A stretch of 40,777 bases of DNA from SAR116 cluster bacterium MED-G04 (GTDB taxonomy: Bacteria > Pseudomonadota > Alphaproteobacteria > Puniceispirillales > UBA1172), in contig NTKX01000007.1 of assembly GCA_002457135.1 (NCBI GenBank), positions 1-40,777 of the forward strand, in the 5' to 3' direction. The notes under the pieces are model-generated. The model did no database searches. It saw nothing but the letters and a program-made list of their open reading frames with translations, and had not been told where the DNA came from. Made by a program: the position numbers and the translations under genes. This document shows, one piece after another, positions 8,367 to 16,490 of the stretch. Numbering within the stretch: position 1 is the stretch's first letter; the number at the start of each line of letters is the position of its first letter.

Positions 8367-9084
8367 CCGTATGTTACGCGCCCATGCCCCTGATCATAGC
8401 CCCTGCGTGGGCCATTGCACGGCTGATGAGAACATGTTCTGCCTGTCCTGCCGCCGTTCAAAGGCTGAGGTTGATGCCTGGAAAACCCTCAGTGAAGGGG
8501 ACAGGCTGGCAACATGGGATCGCCTGCCCGGGGCGATTGACAGCGTCGGCCGCAACCTGATGCGCCTGCCGCTGACCACCGAGGATATCGGCCAGATTGC
8601 CGGTGAGATTCTGGATGAGGGCGGCTCATGGCTTGCCGGGTTCGGCCAGCACTGGTTCCGTGCCGATACCCGCGTTGATGACACGGCCGCAACCTCAACT
8701 TCCGGGGATGATATTACCATCAGGCTTGATCTGGCCGGCAAGGTGCGGGCGCTGGCCTGGGCGCGAGATGGTCAAAAACTGGCGGATGGCGTTCAGTCGC
8801 TGCCGCTGGTGCTGGTGATCCCCGCGGCAAGGCTGACCTTCCCCGTTCATGATGCCCCGGCGATGCTGGATGATGGCCAGCGTGATCTCGGCCTCGGGCT
8901 GGCGTCGGTCAGGCTGCTGGAGGAAGGCGGGCATTGCGCCATTGAAACACCGCTGGCACGGATCGAAGGGGCCGGGGTCACGGCTGATCTGGCACAATCC
9001 GGGGCGGCGGCCACACCCGATGGGCTGGAGCTGAACAAGAACTATGCCCTCGGCGTTATCCTGATGCCTGCCTCTTATTCCTGA
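8356..9084 (+). CDS. DUF1289-domain protein with a long uncharacterised C-terminal region
   Basis: The N-terminal part (about residues 14-60) is a DUF1289 cysteine motif: SPCVGHC..., then FCLSCRRS, then a segment rich in W and charged residues ending in DRLP. DUF1289 proteins are usually 55-90 residues; this one is 242, with an extra region of about 170 residues that I do not recognise and that has no membrane helices. Four cysteines in a CxxxC...CxxC arrangement suggest metal binding. The start at 8356 is supported by GAGGAAAA at 8343-8350; longer readings would begin inside the preceding gene. The gene overlaps the epimerase-like gene by 11 bases. Function is unknown. Confidence 0.7.
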   Translation: MPLDRMLRAHAPDHSPCVGHCTADENMFCLSCRRSKAEVDAWKTLSEGDRLATWDRLPGAIDSVGRNLMRLPLTTEDIGQIAGEILDEGGSWLAGFGQHWFRADTRVDDTAATSTSGDDITIRLDLAGKVRALAWARDGQKLADGVQSLPLVLVIPAARLTFPVHDAPAMLDDGQRDLGLGLASVRLLEEGGHCAIETPLARIEGAGVTADLAQSGAAATPDGLELNKNYALGVILMPASYS

Positions 9085-9096
9085 GGGGGCCAGAAT

Positions 9097-9128
9097 TTAA
9101 ACTTCGCCAGTCTTAAACTTCACCGGCC
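9097..9128. repeat. 16-bp tandem duplication at the acyl-CoA synthetase stop codon
   Basis: Two adjacent 16-base units, ttaaacttcgccagtc (9097-9112) and ttaaacttcaccggcc (9113-9128), agree at 13 of 16 positions. The second unit begins exactly at the minus-strand stop codon of the synthetase gene (TTA, 9113-9115), so the first unit is a copy of the gene's last codons placed after the stop. Confidence 0.8.
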
Positions 9129-10744
9129 TTGATGCGTTCACGCAGGGTGAATTTCTGCAACTTGCCCGTGGCTGTCTTGGGGATTTCGCCAAAGACGACT
9201 TTCTTGGGGATTTTGAACCCGGCCAGATGCTGACGCGAAAAGGTGATCAGTTCTTCCTCGGTGACATCCTGGCCTGATTTCAGCTCCACGAAGGCGCATG
9301 GTGTCTCCCCCCATCGCGGGTCAGGGCGGGCCACCACCGCGGCGATTGCCACCGCCGGATGCCGGTGCAGGGCGTTTTCGATTTCCACCGAAGAGATGTT
9401 TTCCCCGCCGGAAATAATAATGTCCTTGAGCCGGTCGCGGACCTCGATATAGCCATCGGGATGCATCACCGCCAGATCGCCCGAACGGAAATAGCCATCC
9501 TTGAAGGCGGCCTCTGTCGCCTCGGGATTCTTCAGGTAGCCTTTCATGACGGTGTTGCCGCGCAGGGCAATTTCGCCAATGGTCTCACCATCGCGGGGAA
9601 CAGGCTTGCCGGTTTCGGTATCAAGCACGGCGGCATCTTCGGTGATGGTGAGCGGCACACCCTGACGCGCTTTCAGTTTGGCGCGGGTGGCGAAATCCTC
9701 ATCATCCCATTTGCCCTGCCAGATCGACATGACGGTATGACCATAGGTTTCGGTCAGCCCGTAAACCTGGGTGACGTTGAACCCGAGGCTTTCAATCCCC
9801 TCCAGGATGGCGGCGGGCGGCGGTGCGCCTGCGGTCATGACCTCAACGGTGTGGTCGAACGGGCGGCGATCAGCATCATCAGCGTTGATGATCATGCCCA
9901 GCACGATGGGTGCGCCGCCAAAATGCGTTACGCCATGATCAGCGATGGCATCATAGATCGCTTTCGGGGTCACGGCCCGGTTGCAGATCAGGGTTCCCGC
10001 CAGCGCGGTAACGGCAAAGACATGCCCCCAGCCGTTGCAGTGAAACAGTGGCACAGTATAGAGATAGGAAAGATGGCGCGGCATCTGCCAGTCAGCGATG
10101 GTCCCCATGGTCATGAGCATGGAGCCGCGATGATGATAGACAACGCCCTTGGGCCTGCCGCTGGTCCCGGAGGTGTAGTTGAGGGCGAGTGCATCCCATT
10201 CATCACCGGGCAGGGACCATTCAGCCTCGGGGTCACCGCTTTCAAGCAGGGCCTCATAATCCATTTTACCCAGCCTGGTACCGCCACTGGCGTTTTCACT
10301 GTCGGCAATATCGATCACCGTGATGCCGTGGCTGTCACCGATACTCTTGAGCGCGGCCTCAACGCTGGTTGAAAAGGCGGTATCGCAGATCAGCACCCTG
10401 GCCTCACCATGCTGGAGGATATAGGCAATGGTATCAGGGTCGAGCCGGGTGTTGATGGTGTTCAGAACCCCGCCTGATGCCGCAACACCATAATGGCATT
10501 CGATCATCTCGGGCGTGTTGGCGGCCATGACGGCAACGGTGTCACCGCGGCCAATCCCCAACCCCTTGAGCCCGGAGCTGAGCTGGCGGCACCGGCTGAA
10601 GACATCAGCCCAGGTGTAGCGGCGGTCACCATGGACAACCGCCTGACGGTCAGGGTAGAGCGCGGCGGTGCGACTGATCAGCGATAAAGGCGACAGCGGA
10701 ACAAAATTGGCCCTGTTCTTTTCCAAGTCATCATAATCGTTCAT
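9113..10744 (-). CDS. acyl-CoA synthetase (AMP-forming), candidate methylmercaptopropionyl-CoA ligase
   Basis: This 543-residue ANL-superfamily enzyme activates a carboxylic acid to its CoA thioester through an acyl-AMP. Visible motifs are the P-loop YTSGTSGRPKG (190-200), YGLTET (328-333), the hinge/GD motif YFRSGDLA (418-425) and the catalytic lysine K528 in TATGKLQK. It is the last gene of the acuI-dmdA operon, starting 20 bases after the FadN-like gene. In known DMSP demethylation the step after DmdA is CoA activation of methylmercaptopropionate by DmdB, an enzyme of this family, so this is a reasonable DmdB candidate. Sequence alone cannot separate DmdB from general medium-chain fatty acid ligases, and the dmdB symbol is therefore withheld. 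Confidence 0.85.
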   Translation of the reverse strand: MNDYDDLEKNRANFVPLSPLSLISRTAALYPDRQAVVHGDRRYTWADVFSRCRQLSSGLKGLGIGRGDTVAVMAANTPEMIECHYGVAASGGVLNTINTRLDPDTIAYILQHGEARVLICDTAFSTSVEAALKSIGDSHGITVIDIADSENASGGTRLGKMDYEALLESGDPEAEWSLPGDEWDALALNYTSGTSGRPKGVVYHHRGSMLMTMGTIADWQMPRHLSYLYTVPLFHCNGWGHVFAVTALAGTLICNRAVTPKAIYDAIADHGVTHFGGAPIVLGMIINADDADRRPFDHTVEVMTAGAPPPAAILEGIESLGFNVTQVYGLTETYGHTVMSIWQGKWDDEDFATRAKLKARQGVPLTITEDAAVLDTETGKPVPRDGETIGEIALRGNTVMKGYLKNPEATEAAFKDGYFRSGDLAVMHPDGYIEVRDRLKDIIISGGENISSVEIENALHRHPAVAIAAVVARPDPRWGETPCAFVELKSGQDVTEEELITFSRQHLAGFKIPKKVVFGEIPKTATGKLQKFTLRERIKAGEV

Positions 10745-10764
10745 GCGATACTATCTTCCGTGGA

Positions 10765-13113
10765 TCAGTTTCTCAGCGTAACGCCATCGGTCAGCATGGA
10801 AACAATTCTGGCTTCGGTTTCGTTGGTATGGGCAAGCCGGATAAAGGCATCGCGTTCCCGCGCGAAAAGATCCTGCTCGCTTGCCCCGGAAATGCCGCTG
10901 CCTGCATCAGCAACGATGCTGGCCACGGCCATGGCGGTGGTCTTGTCATGGGGGAAAAACATCCCGTCACTGATCCCCTTGTCCATGAAGGCATCCATCT
11001 CATCAATCAACTCACCCCCCGGCAGATCAAAGACAGGGGTTGTGGGGGCAGTGTATCCGGCACTGATCATTGCTTCAACTTCCGTCATGGCGCGCTCGAC
11101 CAGCTTGTCCCTGTTCATGACGCTGTCATCACGATTGCTGAGGAAATACTGCATCCGGGCGCAGGTTTCAGGGCTGGTGCCGGTGCGGGCATAGCCGATC
11201 TGCATCCAGGTGTTCCAGGCCGCCTTGCGCCAGTCGCCTGTGGCATCATGCCAGCGCCGGAAGGTTTCCTTGACCCCGCCACCACCAGGCACAACACCGA
11301 CAGCGCATTCAACCAGCCCCATGACAACATTGCCATGGGCGATGACCTTATCAGCGTGGACAACCACCTCAAACCCGCCGCCCAGCGTCAACCCGGATGG
11401 GGCAGCCACCACCGGTACCGGCGCTGCACGGAGCGCACTGACGGCTTTCTGGAAGCGGATCAGGAACGCATCAATGCCTTGCCAGTCCTTCGCCCTGATG
11501 AGGGCCAGCACACCGTTGAGATCAACCCCGGCAGAGAAATGCTGGGCATCATTATGGATGATAATCCCCCGGCCATGATCCCCGGCAGCGGCGGCAACGA
11601 TTTCCATGGACGCATCGGTGAGGGCATTGGCCTTGCTGTGAAACTCGACAAGGCGCAGATCATCACCAATGGCGTAGAGGCTGGCGGCGGCATTGCGGCG
11701 GATCGGCTCAAGGCACTGCTTCATTAGATGGAAACGGATGGTGCCTTCGGGCAGGGCAACGGGCGCATAGGCGGCGGCGCTGTCCTCAAACACCTGAACC
11801 GAGAGGGTTTCGCCTTCGGCTTTGTAGAATGGCTCATCATCGGCCAGCACGGGCGGCACCATCATGTCGGCCTCTTCCAGCAACTCGCGCATCCTGCCCT
11901 TGCCGATTGCGTCCATCATTTCAAACGGGCCGCGCACCCAGTTGAACCCCAGCTTCATGGCATCATCGATATCCTGGGGTGAGGGCGTGACTTCAGGGAT
12001 CAGGCTGGCAGCGTAACCCAGCACCCGGGCCAGCACACGGCGGGCAAAACGGTGGTGGGCATCATCACCGTTATCGATCGGGGCATCGATCAGGGCATTG
12101 ATCGGCTCATCACCACTGGCCTGGAGCATGGCGGCTGCCTCAGCCAGGGCAGGCAGGGTCTTGGTGCGGGGACGGGTTGATCCATCGCCAAGGTTGATGG
12201 CATTCTCGCTGCCATCCCCGGCGAGGCGATAAAACCCGCCCTTGCCCTTGTCGCCGGTATAACCTTCGGCAATCATGCTGGCGATCAGCGGGGCCACAGG
12301 GCCATCCTTGCCAACCGCGAAAAAGGCATCGCCTTGCGGCAGGATATTTTCCAGCGTGTCCACCACATCGGCCATCAGGTCAATCCCGATCAGATCATAC
12401 AGCCCGAACACCCCGGTTTTAGGGATACCCATGGGCCGCCCCATGATGGCATCGGCCTCTTCAACGGTCAGGTTCTGGCGATGCGCCTCATCAAGGCCGA
12501 CCTGGAGTGCATAGACACCAACACGGTTGCCAAGAAACCCCGGGGTATCACCGCAGGGAACAACGCCCTTGCCCAGAAAACGGTCATTGTAATCAGCCAG
12601 TTTTTCCATGATGGCGGGGCTTGTTTCCTCACCGCGCACCAGCTCAAGCAGGCGCATGTAGCGCACCGGGTTGAAATAGTGGGTGATGGCAAAACGCTCA
12701 CGGAACGAGCCTGGCATATCCTCCACCAGCAGGCTGATGGGGATGGTCGAGGTGTTGGAGGTAACAACGCAATCAGGGCGGATCACGCTGTCGAGGCGTT
12801 TATACAGCTCTTTCTTGATATCCAGCCGTTCCACCACCGCCTCAATGATCCAGTCGCATTGGGCGAGGCGGTCAAAATCATCACGGGTATTGCCGCATTC
12901 GATCAGCTCGGCCCGCTTTTTATCCATCAGCGAGGGCGGGTCGGATTTGAGCAGGCGTTCAATGGCGCGGCTGCTGGCGGCGTTCGGGTCATCGCCCTCG
13001 GCAGGCAGGTCAAGCAACAGCACGGAATGACCGGCATTGGCGATCTGACCGGCAATACCGCTGCCCATGGTGCCTGCGCCAATCACGGCAATCGAAGAAA
13101 ACGGGATGGTCAT
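10765..13113 (-). CDS. bifunctional 3-hydroxyacyl-CoA dehydrogenase / enoyl-CoA hydratase, FadN-like domain order
   Basis: This protein of about 782 residues begins with an NAD-binding hydroxyacyl-CoA dehydrogenase domain (GAGTMGSG, residues 12-19; HYFNPVRYMRLLELV near 160) and ends with a crotonase domain. That is the reverse of FadB/FadJ and like Bacillus FadN. Both crotonase glutamates appear kept, in GLTLGGGFE and in LVECAVGVVPGGGG. The usual role is beta-oxidation of acyl-CoAs. In this DMSP operon the crotonase half could hydrate acryloyl-CoA or methylthioacryloyl-CoA, an inference only. The ATG at 13113 is preceded by AAGGA at good spacing; the ATG at 13128 overlaps the upstream stop (ATGA) but lacks a ribosome site. 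Both remain possible. Confidence 0.85.
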   Translation of the reverse strand: MTIPFSSIAVIGAGTMGSGIAGQIANAGHSVLLLDLPAEGDDPNAASSRAIERLLKSDPPSLMDKKRAELIECGNTRDDFDRLAQCDWIIEAVVERLDIKKELYKRLDSVIRPDCVVTSNTSTIPISLLVEDMPGSFRERFAITHYFNPVRYMRLLELVRGEETSPAIMEKLADYNDRFLGKGVVPCGDTPGFLGNRVGVYALQVGLDEAHRQNLTVEEADAIMGRPMGIPKTGVFGLYDLIGIDLMADVVDTLENILPQGDAFFAVGKDGPVAPLIASMIAEGYTGDKGKGGFYRLAGDGSENAINLGDGSTRPRTKTLPALAEAAAMLQASGDEPINALIDAPIDNGDDAHHRFARRVLARVLGYAASLIPEVTPSPQDIDDAMKLGFNWVRGPFEMMDAIGKGRMRELLEEADMMVPPVLADDEPFYKAEGETLSVQVFEDSAAAYAPVALPEGTIRFHLMKQCLEPIRRNAAASLYAIGDDLRLVEFHSKANALTDASMEIVAAAAGDHGRGIIIHNDAQHFSAGVDLNGVLALIRAKDWQGIDAFLIRFQKAVSALRAAPVPVVAAPSGLTLGGGFEVVVHADKVIAHGNVVMGLVECAVGVVPGGGGVKETFRRWHDATGDWRKAAWNTWMQIGYARTGTSPETCARMQYFLSNRDDSVMNRDKLVERAMTEVEAMISAGYTAPTTPVFDLPGGELIDEMDAFMDKGISDGMFFPHDKTTAMAVASIVADAGSGISGASEQDLFARERDAFIRLAHTNETEARIVSMLTDGVTLRN

Positions 13114-13124
13114 GGTAGTATCCT

Positions 13125-13925
13125 TCATGACGTGGAAAGGAAAAATGGCCTCAGCGCAGTGTTGGTTTCCACGGAATACTCACTTTGCACGAAATGGCCG
13201 GAATCGGGAATCACCACATGCTGGCAATCCTTGATGGTCTCCGTCATCGCCAGCCCGGACCGGGTGGGGACCATGCGGTCACGCCCGGCCAGAATGCACA
13301 AGGTGGGGCAATCGATAGCCGCCGCCGCATCAGGGCCTCGGGTGTAATTGTTGCAGGCGTTGAGGTCGTTCAGCAGCACGCCGGGCCGGTTCCGCCCCAT
13401 GACCTGCTCACCATAGAGCATGTGGCTCTGCCCCGGCATGGTGTGATCATGGCGATGCCCGGTGCCGCCATGGCTGTTCGACACCATGGCGCTGATCGCC
13501 TGTTGTTCATCGTTTTCAGCCAGGGCCAACAGCCCCTCGGTAACAGGGATCGCAAGGGCTGAGGCAATAATCGCCAACCGTTCGACACGGCCGGAATGAC
13601 GGCTTGTCAAATCGAGGCCAACCAGCCCGCCCTGCGAATGGCCGATGACAATCGCTGTTTCCACCCCGGCGGTATCCAGCAGATCAATGCACCAGTCGGC
13701 CACGCCCTCAACACTGGTGATCGCTTCCCCGCCCGACAGGCCATGGCCAGGCAGATCAGGGGCCAGCACCGACCAGCCGCGATTGGCGAAAAACCGGGCC
13801 TGCAATACCCAGGACAGATGGCTCTGCCCACTGCCGTGAATAAATAGCAGCACAGTCCCGCTCGCATCAAAGGGCTTGCCGCCTGTTGAAACAAAGGTTT
13901 CCTCATTATTGACGGTCAGCCGCAT
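13125..13925 (-). CDS. alpha/beta hydrolase of unknown substrate in the DMSP operon
   Basis: This is a 266-residue alpha/beta-hydrolase-fold enzyme with an oxyanion-hole segment FIHGSGQSHLSW (28-39), nucleophile elbow GHSQGG (S97), acidic residue D216 in AGRDRMVP and H244 in PDSGHFVQ, giving a complete catalytic triad. It has no signal peptide and is cytoplasmic. The cap region (about 125-195) contains a His-rich stretch, GHRHDHTMPGQSHM. Its start overlaps the metY stop by one base (TAATG) and its end overlaps the next gene's possible start, so it is tightly embedded in the operon. A thioesterase or ester hydrolase acting on a DMSP-derived intermediate is possible, but nothing in the sequence fixes the substrate. 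It is too short for MetX. Confidence 0.8.
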   Translation of the reverse strand: MRLTVNNEETFVSTGGKPFDASGTVLLFIHGSGQSHLSWVLQARFFANRGWSVLAPDLPGHGLSGGEAITSVEGVADWCIDLLDTAGVETAIVIGHSQGGLVGLDLTSRHSGRVERLAIIASALAIPVTEGLLALAENDEQQAISAMVSNSHGGTGHRHDHTMPGQSHMLYGEQVMGRNRPGVLLNDLNACNNYTRGPDAAAAIDCPTLCILAGRDRMVPTRSGLAMTETIKDCQHVVIPDSGHFVQSEYSVETNTALRPFFLSTS

Positions 13926-15223
13926 TACTTGCTCCCTGCTGCCCTGGCCGCGGCCCTGAGGCCCTTTTTCAGATCGGCAATGATATCACTGCTGTCTTCC
14001 AGCCCGACTGAAATCCGGATCATGTCATCGGTCAGCCCGGCCCCTTCCATCGCCTTTTCATCAAGATGCGAATGGGTGGTGCTGCCGGGATGGATCACCA
14101 ACGTCTTGGCATCACCGACATTGGCGAGGTGGGAGGCCAGCTCAACCCCCTCAATAAAGGCACGCCCGGCATCACGGCCACCCTTGACACCCATGGTGAT
14201 GATCGACCCCGCGCCTTTCGGCATCAGCCGCATGGCGGTTTCATGGTCAGGATGATCAGGCAGCATCGGGTGCTTGACCCAGGCCACAGCCTCATGATTT
14301 TGCAGGAAGTCGAGCAATTTGGCGGTGTTTTCCATGTGACGCTGCATTCTCAGCGGCAGGGTTTCAAGCCCTTGCAGAATATGGAAGGCGTTCATCGGGG
14401 CCAGGCACGGGCCGACATTGTACATGCCCTCGGTCCTGACCCGGGCTGAGAAAGCGGCGGGGCCGAACTCTTCCCACAGATTGACTTTCTGGAACGCGAA
14501 ATGGGGTTCGGTGATGGTCGGGAACCGGCCGGATTTGCCCCAGTCGAAATTGCCGCCGTCAACAATCCCGCCCGCCAGCGCAATGCCATGCCCGCCCATC
14601 CATTTGGTCAGCGAGTGCAGCACGATATTGGCACCATGTTCAATCGGGCGGAACAGCCACGGGGTGTTAAAGGTCCCGTCAATGACCAGCGGAACACCGG
14701 CTGCCTCGGTGATTTCTGCAACCGCGGGAACATCCATGACATCCATGCCCGGATTGCCGATCACCTCACCCATCACCATTTTGGTGTTGGGCTGGATCGC
14801 GGCCTTGATGGCGGCCGGGTCATTCGGTGCAACAAAGGTGGCGGTAACGCCATACCGCCCCATCGTATGCTGGAAGAGATTGATATTGGCCCCGTACATC
14901 TGGGATGAGGCAACGATATGATCACCCTGGGAGGTGAGGGCCAGCACGGTCAGGAAAAGCGCTGCCATGCCTGATGATACCGCCACCGCCGCAACCCCGC
15001 CATCGAGCGCGGCCATGCGCTGTTCCAGCACCGCCACGGTCGGGTTGGTCAGGCGTGAGTAGATATGACCACCCTGTTCCATGTTGAAGAGCGCCGAGGC
15101 ATGCTCGGTATTCTGGAACATGTAGGATGTGGTCTGGTAGATGGGGACAGCCCGTGAGCCATAGGTCGCGTCAGGTGATTGCCCGGCATGAAGGCTTAGG
15201 GTGTCAAATTTATAATCGCTCAT
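13925..15223 (-). CDS. metY: O-acetylhomoserine sulfhydrylase (Cys/Met metabolism PLP enzyme)
   Basis: This 432-residue enzyme belongs to the Cys/Met-metabolism PLP family. Its length and N terminus (DTLSLHAGQSPDATYGSRAVPIYQTTSY) are typical of MetY rather than the shorter MetB/MetC/MetZ enzymes. The PLP lysine is K207 in HSLTKWMGGHG, and SSGMAAL near residue 83 binds the phosphate. MetY replaces the acetyl group of O-acetylhomoserine with sulfide to make homocysteine, and many members accept methanethiol to make methionine directly. The gene starts 23 bases after dmdA, whose pathway ends in methanethiol, which makes methanethiol capture a likely role. Reaction class is firm; the preferred thiol is inferred from context. 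Confidence 0.87.
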   Translation of the reverse strand: MSDYKFDTLSLHAGQSPDATYGSRAVPIYQTTSYMFQNTEHASALFNMEQGGHIYSRLTNPTVAVLEQRMAALDGGVAAVAVSSGMAALFLTVLALTSQGDHIVASSQMYGANINLFQHTMGRYGVTATFVAPNDPAAIKAAIQPNTKMVMGEVIGNPGMDVMDVPAVAEITEAAGVPLVIDGTFNTPWLFRPIEHGANIVLHSLTKWMGGHGIALAGGIVDGGNFDWGKSGRFPTITEPHFAFQKVNLWEEFGPAAFSARVRTEGMYNVGPCLAPMNAFHILQGLETLPLRMQRHMENTAKLLDFLQNHEAVAWVKHPMLPDHPDHETAMRLMPKGAGSIITMGVKGGRDAGRAFIEGVELASHLANVGDAKTLVIHPGSTTHSHLDEKAMEGAGLTDDMIRISVGLEDSSDIIADLKKGLRAAARAAGSK

Positions 15224-15246
15224 AGGCTGTTCCCTGAATGAGTTGG

Positions 15247-16368
15247 CTATGCGTTCTCCCGACGGAAGGGCAAGCTGGTTACCACGGCCTGGCGCATACC
15301 GTATTCTGTATCCACCAGCAGGTCCTTGCCATGATCAGCGGCCTCGGTGGAAATAAGCGCCGTGGAGATATTCCACTCCAGACGTGGAGAATACGCCAGA
15401 GCGGAGGCAAAGCCAACATAGTCGCCGTTCATCGTCACCGGGCATTGATGCGAATTGGTGGATTTGAACGGCTCACCATCCATGATCAGCCCGCAGAAAC
15501 GCCGACGAATACCCTCAGCCTTGATTGTCTTGAGGGCAGCCTTGCCAATGAAATCAACATCCTGATCAAGGTCCATGAACTTGCCCATGCCCATTTCAAA
15601 GGGGTTGGCCCAGTCATCGGTATCGGCGTTGACCGAAATCAGCCCGCTTTCCACGCGCTCAATATAGTTTGGCCCACCTGGCCCGATCCCGTAAGGCTTG
15701 CCCGCTTCGGCCACCTTGTCCCAGAGCTCATCGCCCCGGCTGCTGTCGCAGAGGTAAAATTCAAAGCCGCCCTGCTTGCTCCAGCCCGAACGGGCAACAA
15801 CCAGCGGGATGCCATCGAGTTCTGTCTTGCTGAAACCGAAATACCGGACATCACGGATCCAGTCACCAAGCAGCGAGGCAACAACATCATCCGCCTTTGG
15901 ACCCTGAATGGCGAGGGGGGAAACATCAGGTTCGAATACCTGCACGTTCAATCCCTTGGCCACGGCCACGCCTTCGGCCCAGAATTTCATGTCGCTGTCG
16001 GCAATCGACAGCCAGATTTCATCATCCTCAACCTGCAAGAGGACAGGATCATTGATAAGCGTGCCGATCGAGTTGGTCATCGGCACATATTTGCCGACAC
16101 CCGGGGTCAGGTTATCGAGATTGCGCGGCGTCAGCAGCCGGGCGAGTTCGAGCGCATCAGGGCCTTTCAGGCTGACCTGACGCTGGCCCGCGACATCGCG
16201 CATATCCACCCCGTTCATGAGCCGGTCGTATTCGGCCTGCGGGTCACCATAGGAAACCGGCATATACATGTGATTATAGGTGGTAAAATGCGATACCCCA
16301 GCCTTGACGGTGCTGTTGTAGAACGGTGATTTTCTGATGCGAGGCCCAATGGCGATTTGAAACGACAT
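15247..16368 (-). CDS. dmdA: DMSP demethylase (GcvT-fold, tetrahydrofolate-dependent)
   Basis: DmdA moves one methyl group from dimethylsulfoniopropionate to tetrahydrofolate, giving methylmercaptopropionate. The 373-residue protein has the three-domain GcvT fold but follows DmdA rather than glycine-cleavage T protein: SPFYNSTVKAGVSHFTTYNH near the N terminus, RDVAGQRQVSLKGPDA (57-72), INDPVLL (105-111), WLSIADSD (119-126) and ARSGWSKQGGFEFY (192-205). In the last motif W196, E203 and Y205 correspond to the substrate and folate residues W197, E204 and Y206 I recall for the Pelagibacter enzyme. The start is supported by AAGGA seven bases upstream. No gcvH or gcvP is adjacent, and acuI lies just upstream in the same operon, as expected for a DMSP locus. 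Confidence 0.9.
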   Translation of the reverse strand: MSFQIAIGPRIRKSPFYNSTVKAGVSHFTTYNHMYMPVSYGDPQAEYDRLMNGVDMRDVAGQRQVSLKGPDALELARLLTPRNLDNLTPGVGKYVPMTNSIGTLINDPVLLQVEDDEIWLSIADSDMKFWAEGVAVAKGLNVQVFEPDVSPLAIQGPKADDVVASLLGDWIRDVRYFGFSKTELDGIPLVVARSGWSKQGGFEFYLCDSSRGDELWDKVAEAGKPYGIGPGGPNYIERVESGLISVNADTDDWANPFEMGMGKFMDLDQDVDFIGKAALKTIKAEGIRRRFCGLIMDGEPFKSTNSHQCPVTMNGDYVGFASALAYSPRLEWNISTALISTEAADHGKDLLVDTEYGMRQAVVTSLPFRRENA

Positions 16369-16458
16369 GGCGGTTTTCCTTCGGGGTTATACCAATAGAG
16401 TGACTGACAAAATTTGCATACGGGGTTGGTCTGGTGGCTGGTCTAACGGGATTTACTG

Positions 16459-16490
16459 ATAGTGACGGGTTCCTATAGAGACGGGTTAAC
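16459..16490. repeat. 16-bp imperfect tandem duplication across the acuI stop codon
   Basis: Two adjacent 16-base units, atagtgacgggttcct (16459-16474) and atagagacgggttaac (16475-16490), agree at 12 of 16 positions. The minus-strand stop codon of acuI (16473-16475) lies at their junction, so one copy is coding and the other is directly downstream of the stop. Confidence 0.65.

Noticed and set aside
9359-10372. 337-codon open frame antisense to the acyl-CoA synthetase
   Set aside because: Composition is that of a shadow frame (many G, H, A, D) and the synthetase motifs fix the coding strand.
15238-16329. Long open frame (363 codons) antisense to dmdA
   Set aside because: It shows no conserved motif and is fully covered by the well-supported dmdA gene; it is a GC-driven shadow.
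15247-16368. Annotation as glycine cleavage T protein (GcvT)
   Set aside because: No gcvH/gcvP nearby, and the YNH, SIADSD and GWSKQGGFE motifs are those of DmdA; acuI is adjacent.
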